From DASVHS01 sp036001325 (lineage in GTDB: Bacteria; Acidobacteriota; Thermoanaerobaculia; Gp7-AA8): DNA of 15,213 bases. The stretch covers positions 1 through 15,213 of the forward strand of contig DASYUK010000158.1 of NCBI GenBank assembly GCA_036001325.1, in the 5' to 3' direction. Below the pieces are notes generated by a model that was not told the DNA's origin, did no database searches, and saw only the letters and a list, made by a program, of their open reading frames with translations. Shown here in pieces: positions 7,848 to 13,455 of this stretch. Within the stretch, counting starts at the first letter, position 1, and the number at the start of each line of letters is the position of its first letter. The translations under genes were made by a program, and so were the position numbers.

Positions 7848-8633
7848 CTAGGAAGCCACGGGCGCAGCAACCGGTTCAGTTGCCGCTTCGGCCACAGGCA
7901 TCGCTGCTTCAGCCTGCGGTTTGTCCTCGGTTCCGATGAAGCGCTCCTCGGCGAGGTTGTAGCCTTCGAGGACCGCATCGGCGATCTTCTGCGTGAACAG
8001 ACGGATCGCGCGGATCGCGTCATCGTTCCCCGGAATCACGTAATCGATGTCTTCCGGATCGCAGTTCGTGTCGACGATCGCCACCACCGGGATGCTGAGC
8101 TTCTTCGCTTCCTTGACGGCGATGTACTCCTTCTTCGGATCGATCACGAAGAGCGCGTCAGGAAGTCCATCCATCTCGCGGATGCCGATGAGGTTCTTCT
8201 GAAGCTTCTCCCGCTCGTGCTCGAGCTGGGCGCGCTCCTTCTTCGACATCTCTTTCTCCGCGTCGCCCAGGATGGCTTCGATCTCTTTGAGGCGCTCGAT
8301 CGAGCGACGGACCGTCGTGAAGTTCGTGAGCGTGCCGCCCAGCCAGCGATTGTTCACATAGAACATGCCGCAGCGGTTGGCCTCTTCGAGAATGGCGTCC
8401 TGCGCCTGGCGCTTCGTGCCGACGAACAGGATGCGCTTGCCCTGACCGGCGAGGTCAGTAATGAACTGGGAAGCTTCCTTGAAGAGCTTCAGCGTTTTCT
8501 GCAGATCGATGATGTAGATCCCATTGCGCTTGCCGAAGATGTACTTCTTCATCTTCGGATTCCAGCGCTTGGTCTGATGACCGAAATGCACGCCAGCTTC
8601 CAAAAGCTCTTTCATCGTAATAGATACCGCCAA
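7848..8633 (-). CDS. rpsB: 30S ribosomal protein S2
   Basis: Component of the small ribosomal subunit. 261 residues. The N-terminus has the family signature MKELLEAGVHFGHQTKRWNP, then IYIIDLQKTL, NNRWLGGTLTNF, PDALFVIDPKKE and the late motif IPVVAIVDTNCDPEDIDYVIPGN, all in order. The last 30 or so residues are an Ala/Pro/Glu-rich tail outside the conserved fold. Translation starts at TTG 8633: AGGAGG lies 6 nt upstream, whereas the in-frame ATG at codon 7 has no site and would remove conserved residues. An intrinsic terminator separates it from rpsI. Confidence 0.98.
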   Translation of the reverse strand: MAVSITMKELLEAGVHFGHQTKRWNPKMKKYIFGKRNGIYIIDLQKTLKLFKEASQFITDLAGQGKRILFVGTKRQAQDAILEEANRCGMFYVNNRWLGGTLTNFTTVRRSIERLKEIEAILGDAEKEMSKKERAQLEHEREKLQKNLIGIREMDGLPDALFVIDPKKEYIAVKEAKKLSIPVVAIVDTNCDPEDIDYVIPGNDDAIRAIRLFTQKIADAVLEGYNLAEERFIGTEDKPQAEAAMPVAEAATEPVAAPVAS

Positions 8634-8639
8634 GTAGTT

Positions 8640-8645
8640 CCTCCT
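8640..8645 (-). promoter_or_regulatory. Ribosome binding site fixing the TTG start of rpsB
   Basis: AGGAGG on the minus strand, 6 nt before TTG 8631-8633. It fits the TTG and not the internal ATG. Confidence 0.9.
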
Positions 8646-8664
8646 TTACGAAAAACGTTCAGAC

Positions 8665-8695
8665 AAAAAGACAGGAGCCGACGACGGCTCCTGTC
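8665..8695 (-). terminator. Intrinsic terminator after rpsI
   Basis: Perfect 11-bp stem GACAGGAGCCG / CGGCTCCTGTC (8670-8680 with 8685-8695) and 4-nt loop, followed on the minus strand by TTTTTG. It lies between rpsI and rpsB, so it either ends the rplM-rpsI transcript or works as an attenuator in front of rpsB. I found no convincing promoter between it and the rpsB ribosome binding site. Confidence 0.88.
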
Positions 8696-8730
8696 CTGAC
8701 TTCGAAACTTGTGAAAACGAGAGACATGGA

Positions 8731-9123
8731 TCAGCGCTTGGAGAACTGGAACCGCGCGCGCGCCCCGCGCTGGCCGTACTTCTTGCGCTCCTTCATGCGC
8801 GGATCGCGCGTGAGGAGCCCGCCCTTCTTGAGGCGCTTGCGCAGCTCGGCGTTGTAGAGCTGCAGCGCGCGGGAGATACCGTGGCGGATCGCGCCGGCCT
8901 GGCCGCTGGGGCCGCCGCCGTCGACCGTGACCACGATGTCGAACTTGTCCACCGTCTCCGTCAGCGAAAGCGGCTGCTTGATGATCATCTTGAGAACATC
9001 GTTGGCGAAGTAATCATCGAGGCTGCGCTTGTTGACCGTGATCTGTCCGCTGCCCGGACGAAGATGCACGCGCGCCGTCGACGTCTTTCGTCTTCCCGTT
9101 CCGTAGTATTCAACCAAAGCCAA
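8731..9123 (-). CDS. rpsI: 30S ribosomal protein S9
   Basis: Small-subunit protein whose C-terminal tail reaches the P-site tRNA. 130 residues, the standard length, ending in the characteristic KYGQRGARARFQFSKR with terminal SKR. The N-terminus has YYGTGRRKTSTARVHLRPG and the middle GGGPSGQAGAIRHGISRAL. Start is TTG 9123: AGGAGG is 7 nt upstream, and the protein begins right at the family N-terminus. It lies 15 bp after rplM, the usual rplM-rpsI operon. Confidence 0.98.
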   Translation of the reverse strand: MALVEYYGTGRRKTSTARVHLRPGSGQITVNKRSLDDYFANDVLKMIIKQPLSLTETVDKFDIVVTVDGGGPSGQAGAIRHGISRALQLYNAELRKRLKKGGLLTRDPRMKERKKYGQRGARARFQFSKR

Positions 9124-9130
9124 GGAATCT

Positions 9131-9136
9131 CCTCCT
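9131..9136 (-). promoter_or_regulatory. Ribosome binding site fixing the TTG start of rpsI
   Basis: AGGAGG on the minus strand, 7 nt before TTG 9121-9123. No ATG or GTG is as well placed. Confidence 0.9.
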
Positions 9137-9138
9137 GA

Positions 9139-9573
9139 TTACTCGCTGACTTCCAGCGTCTCGGGCTTCTGCGCCTCATGCGGGTGCTTCGAGCCTCGAT
9201 AGACTTTCAACTTCTTGAGCATCTTGCGGCCGAGTTTGTTCTTCGGCAGCATCCCCCACACCGCTTCCTCGATCATCGCTTCAGGCTTCTCGGCACGCAC
9301 GAAGCGGGCCTCTTTCGACTTCAAGCCGCCCGGATAGAGCGAATGAGTGCGATAGACCTTGTCCGTCTCTTTCTTTCCGGTCAGCACGATCTTCTCGGCA
9401 TTGATGACGATCACGTGATCGCCCGTGTCGAGGAACGGCGTGTAGGTCGGCTTGTTCTTGCCGGAGATGATCGTCGCGATGGTCGTGGAGAGGCGTCCGA
9501 GGACCTTGCCTTCGGCGTCGATCAAAAACCAGCGCGGCTCGATGTCACCCTTCTTGGGGAAATACGTACGCAT
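9139..9573 (-). CDS. rplM: 50S ribosomal protein L13
   Basis: Early-assembling large-subunit protein. 144 residues, standard. Motifs: RWFLIDAEGKVLGRLSTTIA, GDHVIVINAEKIVLTGKK, the YRTHSLYPGG loop, AVWGMLPKNKLGRKMLKKLKVY and YRGSKHPHEAQKPE at the C-terminus. ATG at 9573 has GGGAG 4 nt upstream. First gene of the minus-strand translation block; its leader contains an inverted repeat TTCGCGG/CCGCGAA (9589-9625) that could fold, but I cannot assign it to a known r-protein leader class. Confidence 0.98.
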   Translation of the reverse strand: MRTYFPKKGDIEPRWFLIDAEGKVLGRLSTTIATIISGKNKPTYTPFLDTGDHVIVINAEKIVLTGKKETDKVYRTHSLYPGGLKSKEARFVRAEKPEAMIEEAVWGMLPKNKLGRKMLKKLKVYRGSKHPHEAQKPETLEVSE

Positions 9574-9672
9574 TCAACTCCCGTGGAATTCGCGGTGCCC
9601 GGTGAGAACAGCGCGGCCCCGCGAAACATTCAAAGCAAACGAAGAACAGACCTTTCCTGCGAAAGGGGGAAA

Positions 9673-9702
9673 ACGGTAACACTGCCGAACAAACAGAGTC
9701 AA
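9673..9702 (-). promoter_or_regulatory. Predicted sigma70-type promoter of rplM-rpsI
   Basis: On the minus strand TTGACT (9702-9697, 5/6 match to the -35 box), an 18-nt spacer, then TACCGT (9678-9673) preceded by an extended TG. The leader would be about 90 nt before the rplM ATG. Confidence 0.5.
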
Positions 9703-9721
9703 GCGATTCATTCCCAAATCT

Positions 9722-9756
9722 TTAGCTCTTAGCTGTTCGCTCTTAGCTCTTAGCTT
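9722..9756. repeat. Heptamer tandem repeat element 3 (unit TTAGCTC)
   Basis: Five 7-bp units: TTAGCTC, TTAGCTG, TTCGCTC, TTAGCTC, TTAGCTT. Unlike the other elements it has no inverted arm. It ends one base before the extended -10 of folD, so folD's -35 position falls inside it. Confidence 0.88.
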
Positions 9757-9765
9757 TGATATAAG
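9757..9765 (+). promoter_or_regulatory. Extended -10 promoter of folD-coaE
   Basis: TGATATAAG: a TGn extended -10 with hexamer TATAAG (9760-9765, 5/6 match). It ends 11 nt before the folD GTG, predicting a 5' leader of only about 4-5 nt. Confidence 0.6.
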
Positions 9766-9776
9766 CGCGCCGCACC

Positions 9777-10616
9777 GTGCCCGCCCTCATCATCGACGGC
9801 AAAGCCGTCGCTGGCCAGATCGAAGACGAGGTCGCTGCCGAGCTTGCCCGGCTTGGCTACAAACCTCGCCTCGTCGCCGTGCGCGTCGGCAACGATCTCG
9901 CCTCCGAAATCTATGTCCGAAGCAAAGCCAAAAAGGCTGAAGAGCTGGGGCTCCGCGGCGAGCAACAGGTCTTCCCCGACACACTCAGCGAGGCTGATCT
10001 TCTCGCCGAAGTCAGGCGACTGAATGATGACCAAGACGTCGACGGCATCCTGGTCCAGCTCCCGTTGCCAAAACAGATCGACGCGAAGAAGATCATCGAC
10101 GCTGTCGATCCGGCGAAAGACGTCGATGGTTTTCATCCGATGAACGTCGGCCATCTTCACCTCGGAAGACCGACGCTCGTTCCCTGCACGCCCGCCGGAG
10201 TCATGAGACTGATCGACTCCACTGGTCAGAAGATCGAAGGGAAGCACGCGGTCGTGGTCGGGCGCAGCGACATCGTCGGAAAACCGCAGGCCGCACTTCT
10301 GCTGCAGCGCAACGCAACAGTGACGATCGCTCACTCGAAGACGACGGATCTCGGCGCGATGACGCGGCAAGCAGACATTCTCGTCGCGGCCATCGGTAAA
10401 CCGCGCTTCGTAACCGCCGAGATGGTGAAGCCAGGCGCCGTGGTCATCGACGTCGGCATCAATCGCGTCGACGGAAAGCTCGTCGGCGACGTCGATTTCG
10501 AAAGTGTGCGCGAAGTAGCCTCATGGATCACTCCGGTTCCCGGCGGAGTGGGACCGATGACGATTGCGATGTTGATGCGGAACACCGTCACCGCCGCGCA
10601 GCGGAGGCGAGGATGA
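9777..10616 (+). CDS. folD: Bifunctional methylene-THF dehydrogenase / methenyl-THF cyclohydrolase
   Basis: Interconverts 5,10-methylene-, 5,10-methenyl- and 10-formyl-tetrahydrofolate using NADP+, supplying one-carbon units. 279 residues, standard. Catalytic residues are visible: Y46 and K50 in IYVRSKAKKAEELG, Q94 in DGILVQLPLP, and D117 in KDVDGFHP. The cofactor-side motifs are CTPAGVMRL, VVGRSDIVGKP and DVGINRVDGKLVGDVDF, with TPVPGGVGPMTIAMLM near the C-terminus. The start is GTG 9777; no ATG lies nearby and no Shine-Dalgarno site is visible, consistent with a near-leaderless mRNA. It overlaps coaE by 4 bp (ATGA). Confidence 0.97.
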   Translation: MPALIIDGKAVAGQIEDEVAAELARLGYKPRLVAVRVGNDLASEIYVRSKAKKAEELGLRGEQQVFPDTLSEADLLAEVRRLNDDQDVDGILVQLPLPKQIDAKKIIDAVDPAKDVDGFHPMNVGHLHLGRPTLVPCTPAGVMRLIDSTGQKIEGKHAVVVGRSDIVGKPQAALLLQRNATVTIAHSKTTDLGAMTRQADILVAAIGKPRFVTAEMVKPGAVVIDVGINRVDGKLVGDVDFESVREVASWITPVPGGVGPMTIAMLMRNTVTAAQRRRG

Positions 10617-11275
10617 TTCTCCGCGTCGGACTCACCGGCGGCATCGCCAGCGGCAAGTCGACGATCGCGCGCACATTCGCAGCACTCGGCTGCGTGGTCA
10701 TCGACGCCGACGCGATCGTGGCGCGCCTCTACCGGCCGGGGGGCGCCGGTCACAACGCTCTCGTTTCCGCCTATGGGCGAGAGATCCTGACGGCAAACGG
10801 CGAGATCGATCGAAAGAAGGTCGCCGACATCGCCTTCGCCACGTCCGAATCCGCGCAGAAGTTGAATCAGCTCATCCATCCCCTGGTCATCGCGGAGCAG
10901 CAGCGCATCATCGCCGCTGAGGAGGCGCGGTTCCCCGATCGGGATCGGATCGTGATCGTCGAAGCGACGCTTCTGCTCGAGGCGGGAGGAAAGGCGCGCA
11001 ACGACAAGATCGTCGTCGTCGACGCCGATCCGCTGACGCAAGAGACGCGCGCGGTCGCGCGCGGCGTCACCCGGCAGGACGCGAGACGCCGGATGCAGCA
11101 TCAGATGGCGCGCGAGGATCGACTCCGCGCAGCCGATTACGTGATCGACAACAGCGGCGATCGCCGCGCCGCCGAAATCGAGACGCACGCCGTATACGAG
11201 AAACTGCGTGCCGATCTCGAGGAAAAGAAGAAGAAGGCCTCAGGCGCGAGGCCTGAGGCCCGATCTGATCAGTAA
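10613..11275 (+). CDS. coaE: Dephospho-CoA kinase
   Basis: Last step of coenzyme A synthesis: phosphorylates the 3'-hydroxyl of dephospho-CoA. 220 residues from ATG 10613, which overlaps the folD stop. The frame is open further upstream, but that part lies within folD. P-loop GLTGGIASGKST (residues 6-17), then VIDADAIVARLY, the NGEIDRKKVADIAF segment, and HPLVI. The lid/adenine region contains TRQDARRRMQHQMAREDRLRAADYVIDN in pieces. The last ~18 residues are a Lys/Arg-rich tail encoded by a hairpin that serves as terminator for the opposite strand; coaE overlaps the convergent lipoprotein gene by 7 bp. Confidence 0.95.
   Translation: MILRVGLTGGIASGKSTIARTFAALGCVVIDADAIVARLYRPGGAGHNALVSAYGREILTANGEIDRKKVADIAFATSESAQKLNQLIHPLVIAEQQRIIAAEEARFPDRDRIVIVEATLLLEAGGKARNDKIVVVDADPLTQETRAVARGVTRQDARRRMQHQMAREDRLRAADYVIDNSGDRRAAEIETHAVYEKLRADLEEKKKKASGARPEARSDQ
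11222..11260 (-). terminator. Intrinsic terminator of lipoprotein A, inside the coaE 3' end
   Basis: Perfect 10-bp stem GGCCTCAGGC / GCCTGAGGCC (11236-11245 with 11251-11260), 5-nt loop. On the minus strand it is followed by a T-rich tail (TTCTTCTTCTTTTCC) just after the lipoprotein stop at 11269. On the plus strand no T-tract follows. Confidence 0.7.
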
Positions 11276-11604
11276 GTACCGGTCTTCTTGGTGGTCTTCT
11301 TTGTCTTCTTCGTAGTCGTGGTAGTGGTGGTGCCCGTCGTGCCAGTGGTGCCCATGGTGCCGGTTGTGGCGGTAGTACCCATCGTGCCGGTCATGCCGCC
11401 CGTGCCCATGGTCTCGGTGCCGGTGGTTTCGGTCATCGTTGTCGCGCTCGTGGAGGTCATGGTCGTGTCGGTCATGCTCGTGCTCGACATGGCCGTACCG
11501 GTGGTCTCCGTTCCAGTCGTGACGTTCGTGGTCTCTTCCTTCTTGCATCCGAAGGCGAACAACGCCAGAGCTGCCACCATCAAAATCGCGAGGGATTTCT
11601 TCAT
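11269..11604 (-). CDS. Low-complexity Thr/Met/Gly-rich lipoprotein A
   Basis: 111 residues, no recognised domain. The signal peptide MKKSLAILMVAALALFAFGC ends in a lipobox-like AFGC with C20 as the predicted lipidated residue, followed by KKEE. The mature part is almost only Thr, Ser, Gly, Met, Ala: TGT-type repeats with Met every few residues, then a run of Thr and a Lys-rich C-terminus (TKKTKKTTKKTGTY). It should be a membrane-anchored, extended, unfolded chain with a basic end. A GAGG Shine-Dalgarno site lies 4 nt before the ATG. It is the last of three tandem paralogues, each with its own flanking structure. The basic tail might bind peptidoglycan or another anionic surface; that is inference. 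Confidence 0.85.
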   Translation of the reverse strand: MKKSLAILMVAALALFAFGCKKEETTNVTTGTETTGTAMSSTSMTDTTMTSTSATTMTETTGTETMGTGGMTGTMGTTATTGTMGTTGTTGTTTTTTTKKTKKTTKKTGTY

Positions 11605-11624
11605 TTTTCCTCTCTTTCAGAAAT

Positions 11625-11654
11625 GAAAACGCCCTGCCGAAGCAGGGCGTTTTC
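11625..11654 (-). terminator. Intrinsic terminator after lipoprotein B
   Basis: Perfect 13-bp stem GAAAACGCCCTGC / GCAGGGCGTTTTC with a 4-nt loop. On the minus strand the loop is C(TTCG)G, the very stable UUCG tetraloop in RNA, and the 3' arm ends GTTTTC then ATTTC. It lies between genes B and A, so each lipoprotein probably has a separate transcript or A depends on readthrough. Confidence 0.85.
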
Positions 11655-11668
11655 GACTTGACCACGAA

Positions 11669-12007
11669 TCAACCCTTCTTGGTCTTCTTCGTCGTCTTCG
11701 TCTTTGTGACAGTGCCGGTCGTCGCGGTGGTGACGGTGGTGCCGGTGGTGCCGGTCATCGACGTATCGGTCGTGCCCGTCATCGCGGTGCCGGAGGTTTC
11801 GGTGCCGGTCGGCATGGTGGAGGTCTCTGTCGTGCTCATCGTGGAGCTGGTGCTCGACATCGCCGTGCCGGACGTGTCGGTCATCGTCATCGTCGACGAC
11901 GTATCGCTCGCGGCCGTGTCGCTCACGTTCACGTTCTCTTCCTTCTTACACGCAAACATGAAGAAGGCCAGAGCCATCACCATGAGGATCGCAAGACTTC
12001 TCTTCAT
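11669..12007 (-). CDS. Low-complexity Thr/Ser-rich lipoprotein B
   Basis: 112 residues, paralogue of A: the signal peptide MKRSLAILMVMALAFFMFAC is nearly the same, C20 is the predicted lipid anchor and is followed by KKEE. The mature chain is rich in Thr, Ser, Met, Asp and Gly (stretches such as TDTSGTAMSSTSSTMS and TDTSMTGTTGT) and ends in a Lys/Thr tail (TKTKTTKKTKKG). The frame is open upstream to 12196, but ATG 12007 starts a perfect lipoprotein signal and has AAAGGA about 7 nt upstream, so it is the start. The 192-bp gap upstream has no clear promoter; it does contain an orphan AAGGAGGTGA on the same strand. Confidence 0.85.
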   Translation of the reverse strand: MKRSLAILMVMALAFFMFACKKEENVNVSDTAASDTSSTMTMTDTSGTAMSSTSSTMSTTETSTMPTGTETSGTAMTGTTDTSMTGTTGTTVTTATTGTVTKTKTTKKTKKG

Positions 12008-12199
12008 TTGTGTTCCTTTCTTGATTCGAAAATGGGGATGGAAAATCGGGGACTGTGAGCAGACTTCTCTGGTGCCGGCCCTCACCTCCTTGCCCGTTTC
12101 TTCGGTCTGAATCGACCGTGGAATCCTGATCTGTTGGAGACGGGCCCGCCCTCGATGGGAACAGAGCCCTCTCTTGAAAAGCAACTCGAGTGCCACGCG

Positions 12200-12529
12200 C
12201 TACGACTTCTTCTTGGCTGCCCCCTTCTTTGTCTCGGTCTTCGCAGGCGGTGGCGTGCCTGTCGCCGGAGCGGTCGACGTCGCAGTACCGCTGGTGTCTG
12301 TCATCCCGGTCATCGATGTATCGGTCGTCGACATCGTGCCGGTCATGCCGGTCGCCGATGTATCCGTCGCAGACATCGTGGCTGTCGTACCCATCGTGTC
12401 GGTCGCCGTCGTCATCGCGGTATCGGTAGCGGCGGTGTCGGTGTTGGTGTTCTCCTCTTTCTTGCAACCGGCGGCGAAGACGCCGGCGAGGAAGAGAGCG
12501 AAAAGCGTGAGAATGAATGACTTCTTCAT
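12200..12529 (-). CDS. Low-complexity Thr/Asp/Met-rich lipoprotein C
   Basis: 109 residues, third paralogue. The signal peptide is MKKSFILTLFALFLAGVFAAGC, with a good lipobox and C22 as anchor, again followed by KKEE. The mature part repeats short Thr-Asp-Thr and Thr-Gly/Met units (TDTSMTGMTDTSGT), then a Pro-containing stretch (PATGTPPPAK) and a basic end (KKGAAKKKS). TDTSMTG is shared with B at protein level and almost base for base. ATG 12529 is chosen over 12637 because it begins the signal peptide and TAAAGT, a -10-like box, lies 11 nt upstream. It diverges from the hydrolase gene across 31 bp. Confidence 0.85.
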   Translation of the reverse strand: MKKSFILTLFALFLAGVFAAGCKKEENTNTDTAATDTAMTTATDTMGTTATMSATDTSATGMTGTMSTTDTSMTGMTDTSGTATSTAPATGTPPPAKTETKKGAAKKKS

Positions 12530-12560
12530 GGCGGCGTAATACTTTAGAAAAGCTCTGGCG
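12530..12560. promoter_or_regulatory. Compact divergent promoter between lipoprotein C and the hydrolase
   Basis: 31-bp gap with an AT-rich core. Minus strand: TAAAGT (12546-12541) lies 11 nt before ATG 12529. Plus strand: TAGAAA (12545-12550) lies 10 nt before ATG 12561. The boxes overlap by 2 bp, as in the pyrH/reductase gap. No Shine-Dalgarno site for either gene. Confidence 0.45.
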
Positions 12561-13358
12561 ATGTCAAGCAATCCACGGCTTCCGCTCACTTCTCTGGTCT
12601 CGCCTGTGACCTCGACCGTCCCTTCCTTCGACGGCACGCTGATTCATTACGACCTGTACGACGTCCCATCGCGCGCGGCCGTTCTGATCATTCCCGGTTT
12701 CTGGCGCGATCGCCGTCATCCGTCGATGACTCATCTCGCCGGGTTGCTGACATCGAGCGGCTATCGCGCCGCGATCCTCGATGTGCGCGGGCATGGCGCC
12801 AGTGAAGGAACGTACGGTTTCAACTACAACGAGCATTACGACGTCGCTGCCGTCGCGAAGGATCTTCTGCGCCGAGTGCCGATCGAGGCGATCACGTTGA
12901 TCGGCCTTTCTTACGGCGGCGCCATCGCGATATCGACCGCCGCGCGGCACGAGCTGCCGCTCGCGTCGCTCGTTCTGATCTCGCCCGTCGCCGATTTTCG
13001 AATGATCGTGCCGCGGATCAATCCGTTCACGATTCATCGGCACATCGCCTTTTCACAGGCGCTGAAACGCCCGCGGTTCGCCTGGCGCTTGCGAAGCAGC
13101 GTCAAGCTACGCGCGCTCGACGACATCAAGAATGTTCACGCGCCGGTCTGCTTCATCCACGTGAAGAACGACTGGCTCGTCGCGCATCGCCATTCGATCG
13201 CGTTGTACGAGCAGGCGAACGAGCCGAAGGAGCTGCACATTCTCGATGTCGCCGGGAACTATCACGCCGATCGCATCTTTTCCGTAGCCGCTGAGTCGGT
13301 AGAGCCGATCCTGATGTCGTTCCTGGCGCGATATGGAGGAATGAGGGATGAGGGATGA
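12561..13358 (+). CDS. Alpha/beta hydrolase
   Basis: 265 residues with a complete catalytic triad: nucleophile S117 in GLSYGG, acid D204 in HVKNDWLV, and H235 in GNYHADR. The oxyanion region is IIPGFWRD and the strand-helix pair LDVRGHGASEG is typical of serine esterases/peptidases of this fold. No signal peptide, so probably cytoplasmic. The substrate cannot be assigned. The stop TGA lies inside a GATGAGG heptamer repeat, so the last residues (MRDEG) are encoded by the repeat; the natural C-terminus may have been altered by its arrival. Start ATG 12561 fits the compact divergent promoter; no better start is seen. Confidence 0.92.
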   Translation: MSSNPRLPLTSLVSPVTSTVPSFDGTLIHYDLYDVPSRAAVLIIPGFWRDRRHPSMTHLAGLLTSSGYRAAILDVRGHGASEGTYGFNYNEHYDVAAVAKDLLRRVPIEAITLIGLSYGGAIAISTAARHELPLASLVLISPVADFRMIVPRINPFTIHRHIAFSQALKRPRFAWRLRSSVKLRALDDIKNVHAPVCFIHVKNDWLVAHRHSIALYEQANEPKELHILDVAGNYHADRIFSVAAESVEPILMSFLARYGGMRDEG

Positions 13359-13401
13359 GGGATGAGGATCTTCGCCCGCTTCCCTCATCCCTCATCCCTC
13401 A
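13340..13401. repeat. Heptamer tandem/inverted repeat element 4 (unit GATGAGG)
   Basis: Four 7-bp units (AATGAGG then GATGAGG three times, 13340-13367), an 18-nt spacer, then inverted units CCCTCAT. Positions 13342-13362 and 13381-13401 form a perfect 21-bp inverted repeat; because the unit repeats, the stem can also pair in a register shifted by 7. It overlaps the 3' end of the hydrolase gene and is followed at once by a terminator for the opposite strand. Confidence 0.92.
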
Positions 13402-13403
13402 AT

Positions 13404-13430
13404 AAAAAAGGCCGCGCTCGTCGCGCGGCC
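13404..13430 (-). terminator. Intrinsic terminator of the small proline-tailed gene
   Basis: 8-bp stem GGCCGCGC / GCGCGGCC (13410-13417 with 13423-13430), 5-nt loop, followed on the minus strand by six T residues. It lies 25 bp after the stop at 13456, supporting that the small gene is transcribed. Confidence 0.85.
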
Positions 13431-13455
13431 TGGTTGCCATCGTCTCTTGAGACAA

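Noticed and set aside
9574..9666. Known L13 autoregulatory leader RNA
   Set aside because: There is a 7-bp inverted repeat in the leader, but I could not match it to a known r-protein leader structure; a covariance-model search would decide.
12008..12196. N-terminal extension of lipoprotein B
   Set aside because: It would bury the signal peptide inside the protein, and ATG 12007 has its own ribosome binding site.
11288..12539. Val-rich plus-strand frames opposite the lipoprotein genes
   Set aside because: They are mirror images of Thr-rich codons (ACC/ACG read as GGT/CGT or GTG). The minus strand has signal peptides, ribosome binding sites and terminators.
4935..13401. CRISPR array
   Set aside because: The repeats are 7-bp units in direct contact, without spacers of 25-40 bp, and no cas genes are present.
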